DNA of 64,000 bases, from positions 248,001-312,000 of the forward strand of contig NZ_CALPBY010000004.1 of NCBI RefSeq assembly GCF_943181405.1. The letters run 5' to 3'. The DNA is from Cellulosimicrobium sp. Marseille-Q4280 (GTDB lineage Bacteria; Actinomycetota; Actinomycetes; Actinomycetales; Cellulomonadaceae). Under the pieces are notes generated by a model that worked only from the letters and a program-made list of their open reading frames with translations, did no database searches and was not told the DNA's origin. Numbering within the stretch: the first letter of the stretch is position 1; each line of letters starts with the position of its first letter. The position numbers and the translations under genes are program-made. Shown piece by piece: positions 1-8,331 of this stretch.

Positions 1-414
1 AACTGCATCCGGGCGTTCCCCGGCCGCGGTGTGCGGGTGTGGGGTGCGCGCACCCTGTCCTCCGACCCGGCATGGCGCTACATCAACGTCCGGAGGCTGT
101 TCAACTACCTCGAGGAGTCGATCCTCGTCGGGACGCAGTGGGTCGTGTTCGAGCCCAACGACCCGGCGCTGTGGGCGCGGATCCGCCGGACGATCGCGAG
201 CTTCCTCGTCAACGAGTGGCGCAAGGGCGCGCTGTTCGGGGTCACGCCCGACGAGGCGTTCTTCGTCAAGTGCGACGACGAGACCAACCCGGCCGAGGGG
301 ATCGACGCGGGCCAGGTCGTGTGCCAGGTCGGCATCGCCCCGGTGAAGCCCGCGGAGTTCGTCATCTTCCAGCTGTCCCAGTTCTCGGGCGGCACGAGCC
401 TCGTCGCCGAGTAG
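1..414 (+). CDS. Contractile tail sheath protein, C-terminal part (cut by window edge)
   Basis: This is the 3' end of a phage-tail-like sheath gene, open from base 1 in frame 1 and ending at TAG 412-414. The visible 137 residues carry the usual sheath C-terminus: an N-C-I-R-x-F-P-G-R-G start, then the W-G-A-R-T-L strand, a Y-I-N-V-R-R-L-F-N-Y helix, F-E-P-N-D-P and a terminal beta strand near F-V-I-F-Q-L-S. In contractile systems this domain forms the inner sheath layer that wraps the tube and contracts to drive it out. The next genes encode tube, spike and baseplate proteins in the same direction, so this belongs to a contractile injection system rather than a stray prophage remnant. The N-terminus lies outside the window. 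Confidence 0.9.
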   Translation, partial: NCIRAFPGRGVRVWGARTLSSDPAWRYINVRRLFNYLEESILVGTQWVVFEPNDPALWARIRRTIASFLVNEWRKGALFGVTPDEAFFVKCDDETNPAEGIDAGQVVCQVGIAPVKPAEFVIFQLSQFSGGTSLVAE

Positions 415-483
415 CGCGACGGGGACATCCGGCGCCCGCCTGACACCCCGACCGACATCGCACGCACAACGAAGGAGCGCACC

Positions 484-930
484 ATGCCTCTCGCCGACCC
501 CCTCGACTCGTCCGCCGCGAACGGGTTCATCGTGACGATCGACGGGATCCAGGTCCCCAAGGTCATCGAGGTCAGCGGCATCAAGTCCGAGGTCGAGAAG
601 ATCGAGCACAAGCAGCAGACCAAGGACGGCAAGTACGTCGTCCGTCAGCTCATGGGCCGGCCCAAGCCCGGCGAGTTCACCGTGACCCGCGGCCTCACCG
701 ACAGCAAGACGATCTCCGACTGGCTCAAGATCGTCGCGCAGGGCGACGTCAAGGGGTCGCGCAAGACCGCGGCGGTGGCCTTCCTCGACTACACCGGCGC
801 GACCCTCCAGTCGTACAACTTCACGAACTGCTGGGTGTCGAGCGTCGAGGTCTCCGCGATGAAGGCCGGCGCGACCGAGCCCGCGACCGAGAAGTTCACG
901 GTCGCCTACGACGAGATGACGGTCGGCTGA
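484..930 (+). CDS. Inner tube protein 1 (T4 gp19-like)
   Basis: A 148-residue protein with the beta-barrel pattern of phage tail tube proteins (gp19/Afp1 class). It starts with an N-terminal strand near NGFIVTIDGIQVPKV, followed by ROTATABLE hydrophobic/polar alternation, a K-P-G-E-F-T-V-T-R-G segment and a C-terminal E-K-F-T-V-A-Y strand. Such proteins stack as hexamers to form the rigid tube inside the sheath. ATG 484 follows a good AAGGAG site at 472-477. It lies 69 bases after the sheath stop, and its stop overlaps the next ATG. A second tube protein is encoded at 5229; two or more tube paralogues are normal in injection systems and help separate them from ordinary phages. Confidence 0.88.
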   Translation: MPLADPLDSSAANGFIVTIDGIQVPKVIEVSGIKSEVEKIEHKQQTKDGKYVVRQLMGRPKPGEFTVTRGLTDSKTISDWLKIVAQGDVKGSRKTAAVAFLDYTGATLQSYNFTNCWVSSVEVSAMKAGATEPATEKFTVAYDEMTVG

Positions 931-1394
931 TGCAGCGCGGTCCAGCGCTGGAGACCCTGGACCGCGACGCGCCGGGCGAGCAGGAGACGCCCGGCGCCGG
1001 GCGGTCGGCGGGAACGCCCGCGCCGTTGCGCACGGAGTTCGACTTCGAGCTCCCGCGGGGGTACGTCGACGCCGACGGCGTTCGGCACACGCGCGGGACC
1101 ATGCGTCTCGCGACGGCGCGGGACGAGCTGCTCCCGCTGTACGACTCGCGCGTGCAGGAGAACGCCGCGTTCACGACGGTCGTCCTGCTGAGCCGCGTCA
1201 TCACGTCGCTGGGCTCGATGTCGAGCATCTCGACGAACGTCGTGGAGAACATGTTCGCCTCGGACGTCGCGTTCCTCCAGGACTTCTACCGCCGGGTCAA
1301 CGCGGAGGGCCACACGAAGGCCGCCGTCACGTGCCCCGAGTGCTCGCACCGCTTCACGATCGACCTCGCGGGCGGCCGCCTGGGGGAATCGTGA
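930..1394 (+). CDS. CIS conserved protein with C-terminal CxxC (tail-assembly-like)
   Basis: A 154-residue protein whose ATG (930-932) overlaps the stop of the tube gene. The first 30 residues are acidic/Gly-rich and look disordered. The middle (about 35-115) resembles the small helical proteins that follow tube genes in actinobacterial CIS loci and phage tails: an F-E-L-P-x-G-Y strand, then T-A-R-D-E-L-L-P-L and a long helix. Near the end is CPECSHRF, half of a zinc-knuckle-like site; only two Cys and one His are visible. It may be an assembly chaperone, but that is inferred from position. The stop overlaps the next GTG. Confidence 0.7.
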   Translation: MQRGPALETLDRDAPGEQETPGAGRSAGTPAPLRTEFDFELPRGYVDADGVRHTRGTMRLATARDELLPLYDSRVQENAAFTTVVLLSRVITSLGSMSSISTNVVENMFASDVAFLQDFYRRVNAEGHTKAAVTCPECSHRFTIDLAGGRLGES

Positions 1395-1549
1395 CGTACG
1401 CGACCGACCGGCTGTACGAGGAGATCGCGTACGTCGCCTACCACTTCCACTGGTCGCCGGACGACATCCTCGACCTCGAGCACGGGGTGCGGCAGCGGTT
1501 CGCCCGCGAGATCTCGAAGATCAACACGCGCCTGTCCGAGGGGCGCTGA
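1391..1549 (+). CDS. Small CIS protein (DUF6760-like)
   Basis: A 52-residue protein starting at GTG 1391 within the previous stop (GTGA overlap), so translation is probably coupled. The sequence holds L-Y-E-E-I-A-Y-V-A-Y-H-F-H-W-S, then D-D-I-L-D-L-E-H and a C-terminal R-F-A-R-E-I-S-K-I-N. This matches the tiny conserved proteins placed between the tube gene and the long variable gene in injection-system clusters (DUF6760 group). The W-S-x-D-D-I motif resembles one found in small tail assembly chaperones that recognise tape-measure or baseplate proteins. That role is inferred; no catalytic motif is present. Confidence 0.72.
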   Translation: MTYATDRLYEEIAYVAYHFHWSPDDILDLEHGVRQRFAREISKINTRLSEGR

Positions 1550-1551
1550 CC

Positions 1552-4500
1552 ATGAGGTGGCCGTGGCAGCGCCGCGACCGGGCGGCGACCGCGGCCGGCC
1601 CCCGGGCCGTGGCCGCCGCCCGCGCCGGGGACCTGGCTCCCGGTGGCCCGGGCACGACGCCGCCCGTGGGCTGGGCCTTCGTCCCGCCCGTGCAGCGCAT
1701 CCTGGGCGACCTCCGGCTGACGACCTCACCGGCAGAGTTCCCCGCCGGGCTCGCCGCCTGGTCGAGCCCGCGGTTCCTCGGGACGATGGGGCACGCCGTC
1801 GACCACCGCGCGCCGTCGGGCGTCGTCGACGGCGACGGGGCCCGCCACCTGCAGCGTGCGGTGTCGTCCGACGTCGAGCTCACCCTCCTCGGGCCCGACG
1901 ACGCCCCGGTTCCCGCCCCTGAGGCGCCCGCGTGGTCGGGGGCCGCACCGTCCGGCAGGTTCACGAGCGCCGCAGCCGTGTCCGACCGGCTGCCGGCCAG
2001 CAGACCCGTCGTCGTCGCGCGCACCGCAGCCACTCCGGACACCGGGAGCGGTCCGCTCGTGGTCCCGACCGCGGGACCGGGCGTGGTCCAGCGGGCCACG
2101 GCCGTGCCCGACGTCGTCGCCGGCGTCCCGCTGTCGGCGGCACCGACGGGCGCGGTGACCACCGGCGCGGCCGCCTTCTCCGACGGGACGGGGACCGTCC
2201 TGCCCCTCGCCGCGGTCTCGGCACCGGTGGCAGTCCCGGCCGACGCCCCGGTGCGTCGCGCACCGACCGTGCAGCGTTCCACCACGGCCGACCTCTCGGC
2301 GCCGACGCGTCCCCCGCTGCCGACGGCGCACGGGAGCGGTGCGGCGACCCGCGGTGAGGTCGGTGGGCGACCGGTGCAGCGGCTCGGGCTCGGGGCTCCT
2401 CTCCCGACGACAGCCCCGGGCTCGGACCCGGCGCTCGCGGTGCCGCCACCGACCGCTCGGGCCGCAGACCGTGGCGCCTCTCGGGCGGCGGTGCCGTCCG
2501 ACGGGTGGCCGGTGTCGCCTGTGCCACCGGTCGCTCAGAGGTCTCGCGACGCCGCGGTCGTTCCGGCGAGCCCGGTCGCCCGTCCGGAACCGCCCCTCTC
2601 GGTCGCGTCCGGCACGGCGTCCGTACCGTCGGCACCTGGTGCGGATCTCCCCCCGGCCGGCGGCCGCGCACCGACCTCGGAGGGCGTAGTTCCGGCGGGT
2701 CCGACGCCGGGCTCTCGCGCGACGTCGAGCGGCCGCGCCGCGATCGGCTCGAGCCTCCCGGCGCAACGGGCCGCGGCGCTCCCGGGTCCCGCGTCCTCGA
2801 GCGACGGCGAGCTCGCGCCGGAGACGCCGGCCGGTGCGGCACGCGTCGGGCACGACGCGGCGGTGCTGTCGGACCGGCCGGGCGCGCGCGCCGCGGGTCC
2901 CGCCGTCTCGGCTGTGCAGCGCTCCGCCGCGCCGGGCCGGACCGCACCTGCCGTGCCCTCGCCGGGCGCCGCCTCGGAGCCGCCGAGCGGGGGCGGGCTG
3001 ATCACACCGGTCGTGTCGCGCCGCGTCGCCGCTGCCCCGATGCTCGGCACCGCCGCACCGGCCCCCGCACGTGCCCCGCACGGGACGGAGGGCGCGGCCC
3101 TGCACGGCGCGCAGCCACCCGGGCCGGTGGATCCGCCCGAGCCGGGCGGCCAGACGGCGACGCAGCCAGCCCCTGCCGTCGTGCCGCTCCTCGCGGGACC
3201 GCCGCACGCGACGGCGTACAACCAGGTCTCCCGTGCCACGGACCCATCGACGTCCGGGCGCGCGGACGAGACGTCCTCCGCGGCCGTGCCCGCATCGACC
3301 GTGCCGGCGAGGCGAAAGAGCACGGAGGATGCGCCCCTTCCGGCCGTTCAGCGCGCGCGGGAGGCGTCCGAGCCCGTCGCCCCGTCGCCCGCGCCGCGGC
3401 CCGCGATCCCCCTGGTCGTGGCCGCGCTGCCGATCTCACCCGTGTCGGGCACGGCGCCCGCTCACAGCGCGTCAGGCGCACCGGCCACGTCGCCGTCCGC
3501 CACCCAGGAACCTGCCGTCGCACCGTCTGACTCGCGTGCGCCGTCCACCTCGGTCTCGCGAACCACGGCGCCGTCCACGGTGCCGTCGCCGTCCCTGTCC
3601 CCGTCCACGCCGTCGTCGCCGACGCGCTCGCCGAGGGCGTCGGGCACGAGCGCGGCGGCCGAGGCGGGACGATCCACGACGCAGGCAACGACACCGCCGG
3701 CAGACGCACCGCTGACTGTCGCACGACTGACCGCCGGAGCCCCGCTCGCCGCCCCCCGGACGCCCGTGCCGACGCCCGACGTCGCGGGTCGGTCAGCTGC
3801 GGGCGCGGTCCGCGGGCCGGTCCCGGTGGACGATGCCGCCTCTGCGCACGGCACGCCGGCCGCGGCGCCGCCGTCCGTCGGGCCGGGCTCGTCGTCCGTC
3901 GAGCCGGGCCTCCCGTCCGCGGCGCCAGACAGGGCGTCCGCCGAACGCGCGGTCCTCGCACAGAGGTCGGCGACGTCGGTGTCGACGTTCGCCCCGACGG
4001 CCGGTGCACCGCCGGCACCACCCGCACCACCGGCGCCGCAGGACGGCGCTCTGCCGACCGCCACGACGCCGACCGCCACGACGCCGACCGCCACGACGCC
4101 GACCGTCGCGCCGTCTCGCGCGGCGTCCGAGGGTCCACCTCCCCTCGCCGCACCTCCCGTGCCTCCTGTCACCGCGCCTCCTGTCGCCAGGCGTCCCCTC
4201 GTGTCAGGACGCATCGACAGCGGTTCTGTCGTGTCCCGCGTCGCGCTCGCCCGCCCGCACGCCGACCGCGCCGCGCCCGACCGCGTCGCGCTCGCCCGCC
4301 CGCACGCCGACCGCGCCGCGCCCGACCGCAGCGTGCCCGACCGCAGCGCGCCCGACCCAGCGGGTGGCGCGTCGACGGGGCCGGGCGGCACGGCGGGGGA
4401 GGGCCCTGTCGTCGCTCGGCTCGCCGGAGACCCGTTCACCGGCGCCGCGCCAACGCCACCGCTCGGCGTCGCGCCGCGAACGCAGCCGCTCGGCGTCGCG

Positions 4501-5232
4501 CTGCGAACGCAGCCGCTCGGCGTCGCGCCGCGAACGCAGCCGCTCGGCGTCGCGCCGCGAACGCAGCCGCTCGGCGTCGCGCTGCGAACGCAGCCGCTGG
4601 ACGTCGCACCGCGAACGCAGCCGCTCGGCGTCGCACCGCGACCCCTCCTCGGTGTCGCGGCGCCTGGACCGGTGGTGTCGCGGGACCTCGACGGGACGGG
4701 GTCGTGGGCGTCGGCGGCACGACGGACGCGCGGGACGATCGGCGGACATCGCGCCCTGGCGGGCCAGGACCGGTCGGCGCACGGCGCCGCGCCCGTCCTC
4801 GACCCCTCGTCCACCACGACGACGCCGTGGCACGTACCGTCGGCCGGACCGGCGGCGGCTGACGCGCTCGCGCCGAGGACGGCCCCGACCGCACCCGCAC
4901 CCGTGCCCGTGCCCGCACCGACGATGCTCGCGCCGACGGCGCTCGCGCCGACTCCCGGAGCACCGACCGCCGTCCCGGCCGTCCCGGCCGCCGCGCCGAC
5001 CCCGGTGTCGGCGTCGGCCCCGCCCGCCGCGATGTCGACGGCACCCGTTCCCCCGACCGCGGGGAACGCCGGGCGGTCGTCGTCCCCCGCGGGGCGGTTC
5101 GCGATGACCGAGGCCGAGCTCGACGACCTGGCGCGGCGGCTGACCGACCCGTTGCTCCGCAGGCTGCGGCACGAGGTCCTCGTCGACCGTGAACGGCTGG
5201 GGCTGCGCATCGACCGGGGGTGGCAGGGGTGA
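1552..5232 (+). CDS. 1226-residue Ala/Pro/Thr/Ser-rich repeat protein of the CIS
   Basis: It begins at ATG 1552, two bases after the previous stop, and runs to TGA 5230-5232 in the operon's frame. A short N-terminal part contains P-P-V-Q-R-I-L-G-D-L-R-L. About 1100 residues of low-complexity A/P/S/T/V/G sequence follow, then a conserved charged tail (about 1185-1226, E-A-E-L-D-D-L-A-R-R-L-T-D-P-L-L-R-R-L-R-H-E split over its length) like the end of other CIS proteins at this locus position. At least nine (V/A)QR tripeptides recur through the disordered part. Tandem arrays encode PLGVAPRTQ-type units (4459-4647), a TATTP unit (4057-4101) and a duplicated ALARPHADRAAPDR block (about 4246-4330). 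It might be a linker, tail decoration or cargo adaptor. Function unknown; coding status is supported by operon overlaps and the conserved ends. Confidence 0.75.
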   Translation: MRWPWQRRDRAATAAGPRAVAAARAGDLAPGGPGTTPPVGWAFVPPVQRILGDLRLTTSPAEFPAGLAAWSSPRFLGTMGHAVDHRAPSGVVDGDGARHLQRAVSSDVELTLLGPDDAPVPAPEAPAWSGAAPSGRFTSAAAVSDRLPASRPVVVARTAATPDTGSGPLVVPTAGPGVVQRATAVPDVVAGVPLSAAPTGAVTTGAAAFSDGTGTVLPLAAVSAPVAVPADAPVRRAPTVQRSTTADLSAPTRPPLPTAHGSGAATRGEVGGRPVQRLGLGAPLPTTAPGSDPALAVPPPTARAADRGASRAAVPSDGWPVSPVPPVAQRSRDAAVVPASPVARPEPPLSVASGTASVPSAPGADLPPAGGRAPTSEGVVPAGPTPGSRATSSGRAAIGSSLPAQRAAALPGPASSSDGELAPETPAGAARVGHDAAVLSDRPGARAAGPAVSAVQRSAAPGRTAPAVPSPGAASEPPSGGGLITPVVSRRVAAAPMLGTAAPAPARAPHGTEGAALHGAQPPGPVDPPEPGGQTATQPAPAVVPLLAGPPHATAYNQVSRATDPSTSGRADETSSAAVPASTVPARRKSTEDAPLPAVQRAREASEPVAPSPAPRPAIPLVVAALPISPVSGTAPAHSASGAPATSPSATQEPAVAPSDSRAPSTSVSRTTAPSTVPSPSLSPSTPSSPTRSPRASGTSAAAEAGRSTTQATTPPADAPLTVARLTAGAPLAAPRTPVPTPDVAGRSAAGAVRGPVPVDDAASAHGTPAAAPPSVGPGSSSVEPGLPSAAPDRASAERAVLAQRSATSVSTFAPTAGAPPAPPAPPAPQDGALPTATTPTATTPTATTPTVAPSRAASEGPPPLAAPPVPPVTAPPVARRPLVSGRIDSGSVVSRVALARPHADRAAPDRVALARPHADRAAPDRSVPDRSAPDPAGGASTGPGGTAGEGPVVARLAGDPFTGAAPTPPLGVAPRTQPLGVALRTQPLGVAPRTQPLGVAPRTQPLGVALRTQPLDVAPRTQPLGVAPRPLLGVAAPGPVVSRDLDGTGSWASAARRTRGTIGGHRALAGQDRSAHGAAPVLDPSSTTTTPWHVPSAGPAAADALAPRTAPTAPAPVPVPAPTMLAPTALAPTPGAPTAVPAVPAAAPTPVSASAPPAAMSTAPVPPTAGNAGRSSSPAGRFAMTEAELDDLARRLTDPLLRRLRHEVLVDRERLGLRIDRGWQG
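4057..4101 (+). repeat. 15-bp x 3 tandem repeat inside the CIS repeat protein
   Basis: Three identical copies of ACCGCCACGACGCCG (4057, 4072, 4087), encoding T-A-T-T-P units. The identity at all wobble positions points to recent slippage. Confidence 0.9.
4459..4647 (+). repeat. 27-bp x 7 tandem repeat inside the CIS repeat protein
   Basis: Seven head-to-tail 27-bp units start at 4459, 4486, 4513, 4540, 4567, 4594 and 4621, the last partly degenerate. Each codes for a nonapeptide of the form P-L-G-V-A-(P/L)-R-T-Q. Copies differ at only a few bases (cgc/cac, ccg/ctg), so amplification is recent and in frame. It is a coding minisatellite, not a CRISPR. Confidence 0.95.
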
Positions 5233-5678
5233 CGATCTACGAGGACACGACGCTCGCCGTCGGCATCCGGTACCGCATCTTCCTCGACGACTGGAACCTC
5301 GGGCACTTCAGCTCGTGCTCCGGGCTCGGGGCGGAGGTGACCGTCGAGACGCGCGAGGAGGGCGGGAACAACGGGTCGGTGTGGCAGTTCCCCACACGGC
5401 TGCGGTTCCCGAACGTCACGCTCACCCGCCCCCTGAACCGGGACAGCGCCAAGATCGGTGAGTGGTTCACGTCGATGGTGACGAGCGGCTACACGTTCGG
5501 GACGGCGACGATCGACGCGATGACCGCCCAGGGCACGGAGGTGGCCCGGTTCGGGCTGATGGGCATCGTCCCGGTGCGGTGGTCGGGCCCGACGCTGTCG
5601 ACGACGGACTCGACCGTGGTGGTCGAGTCCGTGGAGATCGCGCACCACGGGTTCGTGCCGCCGAAGGCTGCGGGGTGA
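5229..5678 (+). CDS. Inner tube protein 2 (T4 gp19-like)
   Basis: A 149-residue tube-family protein, paralogous to the one at 484. It opens with an N-terminal strand including G-I-R-Y-R-I-F-L-D-D-W-N-L-G-H-F. F-S-S-C-S-G-L-G-A-E-V follows, the hallmark of gp19-type proteins that contact the baseplate side. The centre has F-P-N-V-T-L-T-R-P-L, and the end is V-E-S-V-E-I-A-H-H-G-F. GTG 5229 overlaps the preceding TGA (GTGA) and gives the shortest full domain, so it is preferred over the in-frame start at 5220. In known systems the second tube protein joins the main tube to the LysM-containing cap or hub protein encoded next. Confidence 0.88.
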   Translation: MTIYEDTTLAVGIRYRIFLDDWNLGHFSSCSGLGAEVTVETREEGGNNGSVWQFPTRLRFPNVTLTRPLNRDSAKIGEWFTSMVTSGYTFGTATIDAMTAQGTEVARFGLMGIVPVRWSGPTLSTTDSTVVVESVEIAHHGFVPPKAAG

Positions 5679-5684
5679 GGTGAG

Positions 5685-6470
5685 ATGGCCTCTGCAGTCG
5701 GCCTCGACGCCGCGGCAGCCGGGGGATCCGGCTCGGGCTCCAAGCTCGAGCACGCGTACCTCCTGCTGTTCGAGCCGTCGAAGGACGGGTCGCTCGCCAA
5801 GGCGGGCCCGGAGATCGGACGCATCGCGTTCCAGTTCAACCCCACCGAGCTGGCCCTGCAGAAGGCTGCGACGTGGACCCGCCCGACCAACCCGGGCAAC
5901 CGCCGCTCGAGCCCTCCCCAGTTCCAGGGCCCGGAACCGTCGCGGCTGTCCCTCGAGATGTTCTTCGACGCGTCGCAGGCGCACGACGACGCGGTGGTCA
6001 AGGCCGTGGAGAAGCTCTTCACGAGCTGTGTCCCGACTCCTGCCTCGCACGACCAGCGCAAGGACTCCCCGCCGTGGGTGCTGTTCCGGTGGGGGAGCCT
6101 GACGGGCTTCCTCGCGTACGTCAGCAGCGTCCAGGTCCGCTACACGCTGTTCACCTCCGGCGGCCTGCCGATCCGGGCGGTGTGCTCCGTGACCCTCGAG
6201 GAGATCGCGGGCGAGGCGCCACGCCAGAACCCGACCTCGGGCGGGCTCGTGCCGCACCGCGAGCACGTCGTGGTGCACGGGGAGACCCTCGCGGGGATCG
6301 CGTACCGCGAGTACGGCGACCCGCAGCTGTGGCGGGACGTCGCCGAGGCCAACCGGGTCGACGACCCGTTCCGGCTGCGCGCAGGCGACCGCGTGCTGCT
6401 CCCCGCCGTGGAGGACCTGCGGGACCCCGCGGTCGGACGACGCCCGGGGGTGGTCGCCGGTGCACGGTGA
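5685..6470 (+). CDS. LysM-containing CIS tube-cap/hub protein
   Basis: A 261-residue protein with two parts. Residues about 20-175 match the baseplate hub/tube-initiator proteins of injection systems (Afp7/Pvc7 type: A-Y-L-L-L-F-E-P, I-A-F-Q-F-N-P-T-E-L, L-S-L-E-M-F-F-D). A C-terminal LysM domain follows at about 190-240, with V-V-H-G-E-T-L-A-G-I-A-Y-R-E-Y-G and L-W-R-D-V-A-E-A-N-R. LysM folds bind N-acetylglucosamine polymers; in gp53-like hub proteins they act mainly as a structural clamp on the baseplate. ATG 5685 is six bases after the tube stop. The 3' end overlaps the spike gene by 11 bases. Confidence 0.88.
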   Translation: MASAVGLDAAAAGGSGSGSKLEHAYLLLFEPSKDGSLAKAGPEIGRIAFQFNPTELALQKAATWTRPTNPGNRRSSPPQFQGPEPSRLSLEMFFDASQAHDDAVVKAVEKLFTSCVPTPASHDQRKDSPPWVLFRWGSLTGFLAYVSSVQVRYTLFTSGGLPIRAVCSVTLEEIAGEAPRQNPTSGGLVPHREHVVVHGETLAGIAYREYGDPQLWRDVAEANRVDDPFRLRAGDRVLLPAVEDLRDPAVGRRPGVVAGAR

Positions 6471-8316
6471 GGAGCACAGCGCCCGGGTCGTCGTCCGGGT
6501 CGACGGCCGGGAGCTCCCGGCCGACGTCGAGCCCGCGGTCGCGTCCGTGCTCGTCGACGCCCGGCGGGACCAGCCGGCGCTGTTCGTGATCCGCCTCTCC
6601 GACGAGCACGGCGCCGTCCTGGACAAGGCGGGGATCCGGGTGGGGGTGAAGGTCGAGCTGTCCGTCCAGCTCAGCGGGCCGGGCGGCCCGACGCCGCTGC
6701 TCACCGGCGAGGTGACGTCGCTCGAGACCGAGATCGGGCCGGGCGGCCGGCAGACGACGGTGCGCGGCTTCGACCCGGCGCACCGGCTCGTCGGCGCGCG
6801 CCGGGTCGCGACGTACGTCAACGTGACCGCGTCCGACGTCGTCCGCAAGGTCGCGGGGGCCAACGGCCTGCCCGTCGGCAGGGTCGACGCGACGACCGAG
6901 GTGTTCGAGCACGTGTGGCAGCCCAACATCAGCGACTGGGACCTGCTCCAGCGCCTCGCGGCACGCAGCGGGAGGGTGGTCGGCGTCTCGGGCGGCCGCC
7001 TCGACTTCCACCGACCCGCGGAGGCCAGAGGTGCCCCCTCGGGGACGACCGGCGCGCGCCAGGACCCGGCCGTCGTCGAGCACGGCGTGAACCTGATCTC
7101 GCTGCGCGCGACCGTGACGAGCGCGTCCCAGGTGCGGGAGGTCGAGGCGCGCGGCTGGGACCAGCTCCGCAAGCGAGCGCTCGTCGCCCGTGCGAAGGCG
7201 TCGACGTCCAGCGCCCAGCTGTCCACGACCGACCCGGCGAGGCTGGGGGCGCACTTCTCGCCGCCGCCGCTCGTCGTCCCGAGCACGTCCTTCGGCTCGC
7301 AGGGCCAGGCGACGGAGAGCGCGAGGTCGGTGGCCGACCGGGTCGGCGGAGGGTTCGCCGAGATCGAGGCGACCGTGCTCGGCAACCCGGCGATCGCCGT
7401 CGGGCGCCCCGTCGCGGTCGTCGGGTGCGGTGACCCGTTCGACGGCAAGTACGTGGTGAGCGGTGCCCGGCACGAGCTCTCGGGCGAGCGGGGCTACCTG
7501 ACGCACGTCACCGTCGCGGACGCGTCCGACCGCACCACCCACGGCACGGTCGCCGGGTCCCGCTCCGCCGCCGGTGCGGGTGCGCGGGGCGCCGGGATCC
7601 TGCCCGCGGTGGTGACGTCGGTCGACGACCCCGAGGGCGTCGGCCGGGTCAAGGTCAAGCTTCCGGTGCTGCACGACTCGCTGGAGAGCTGGTGGGCGCG
7701 CGTCGTCCAGCCGGGCGCGGGGGCGATGCGTGGCACCTTCGTGCTGCCCGAGGTGGGGGACGAGGTCCTCGTCGCGCTCGCCGAGGGCGAGCTCGACCAG
7801 CCGTACGTCCTCGGTGGCCTGTTCAGCACGACGGACAAGCCGCCCGCGCCGTCCACGGCCCCCTACGTCGACAAGAACAGCGGCGCCGTGACCCGACGGA
7901 CCATCACGTCGCGCACTGGGATGCACGTCGAGTTCGTCGAGAAGCCCGGCGAGGAGCGTCTCGTCGTCTCGGACAAGGGCGGCAAGGAGCAGGTCGTGCT
8001 CGTGCAGAAGCCCGAGGCGGCGATCGAGATCACGTCGTCCGGGCCGGTCAGGGTCACCGCGCAGAAGGCCGTGGAGGTGACCGCCCAGCAGGACGTGACC
8101 TGCACGTCGACGACGGGGAAGGTCACCGTGAAGGGCGTGCAGGTCGCGATCGAGGGCACGAGCGCGATCGAGCTCAAGGCGCCGAAGGTCTCGATCAGCG
8201 CCGACGCGCAGCTCGCGCTCCGGGGCGCGACCGCGACGCTCGACGGCAGCGCGACCGCGGAGGTCACGTCCGCGGGCGTGACGACGGTCAAGGGCTCGCT
8301 CGTGAAGATCAACTGA
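6460..8316 (+). CDS. VgrG-like central spike protein
   Basis: 618 residues. The N-terminal two-thirds resemble phage gpD/gp27 hub domains (about 1-370). A gp5-type OB fold follows, around residues 385-465, where V-G-R-V-K-V-K-L-P-V and V-L-P-E-V-G-D-E-V-L-V-A are diagnostic. The C-terminus is a repetitive needle (about 500-618) of V-x-V/I-T/S-A alternation, typical of the gp5C beta-helix. The spike sits at the tip of the tube and pierces the target membrane; cargo is often attached to it. No enzymatic domain is fused here, so effectors must be separate. GTG 6460 is in the 3' end of the LysM gene. No PAAR gene follows. Confidence 0.9.
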   Translation: MHGEEHSARVVVRVDGRELPADVEPAVASVLVDARRDQPALFVIRLSDEHGAVLDKAGIRVGVKVELSVQLSGPGGPTPLLTGEVTSLETEIGPGGRQTTVRGFDPAHRLVGARRVATYVNVTASDVVRKVAGANGLPVGRVDATTEVFEHVWQPNISDWDLLQRLAARSGRVVGVSGGRLDFHRPAEARGAPSGTTGARQDPAVVEHGVNLISLRATVTSASQVREVEARGWDQLRKRALVARAKASTSSAQLSTTDPARLGAHFSPPPLVVPSTSFGSQGQATESARSVADRVGGGFAEIEATVLGNPAIAVGRPVAVVGCGDPFDGKYVVSGARHELSGERGYLTHVTVADASDRTTHGTVAGSRSAAGAGARGAGILPAVVTSVDDPEGVGRVKVKLPVLHDSLESWWARVVQPGAGAMRGTFVLPEVGDEVLVALAEGELDQPYVLGGLFSTTDKPPAPSTAPYVDKNSGAVTRRTITSRTGMHVEFVEKPGEERLVVSDKGGKEQVVLVQKPEAAIEITSSGPVRVTAQKAVEVTAQQDVTCTSTTGKVTVKGVQVAIEGTSAIELKAPKVSISADAQLALRGATATLDGSATAEVTSAGVTTVKGSLVKIN

Positions 8317-8331
8317 GGTCGAGGAGGAGCC

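Noticed and set aside
4201-4220. GTGTCAGGA sequence as a sixth copy of the coding palindrome
   Set aside because: No complementary CCTGAC end within 50 bases, and the coded residues after VSGR do not match.
4459-4647. Tandem repeats considered as a CRISPR array
   Set aside because: No spacers; units are contiguous, 27 bp, in frame and within a coding gene.
3462-7448. 1328-codon open frame on the minus strand opposite the CIS genes
   Set aside because: Composition is an antisense shadow of high-GC codons; it crosses four well-supported CIS genes and has no recognisable domain.
6460-8316. VgrG-like protein taken as evidence for a type VI secretion system
   Set aside because: No TssJLM, TssK, ClpV or Hcp genes, and the gene order (LysM hub, spike, gp25, gpJ) is that of a phage-tail-like CIS in a Gram-positive.
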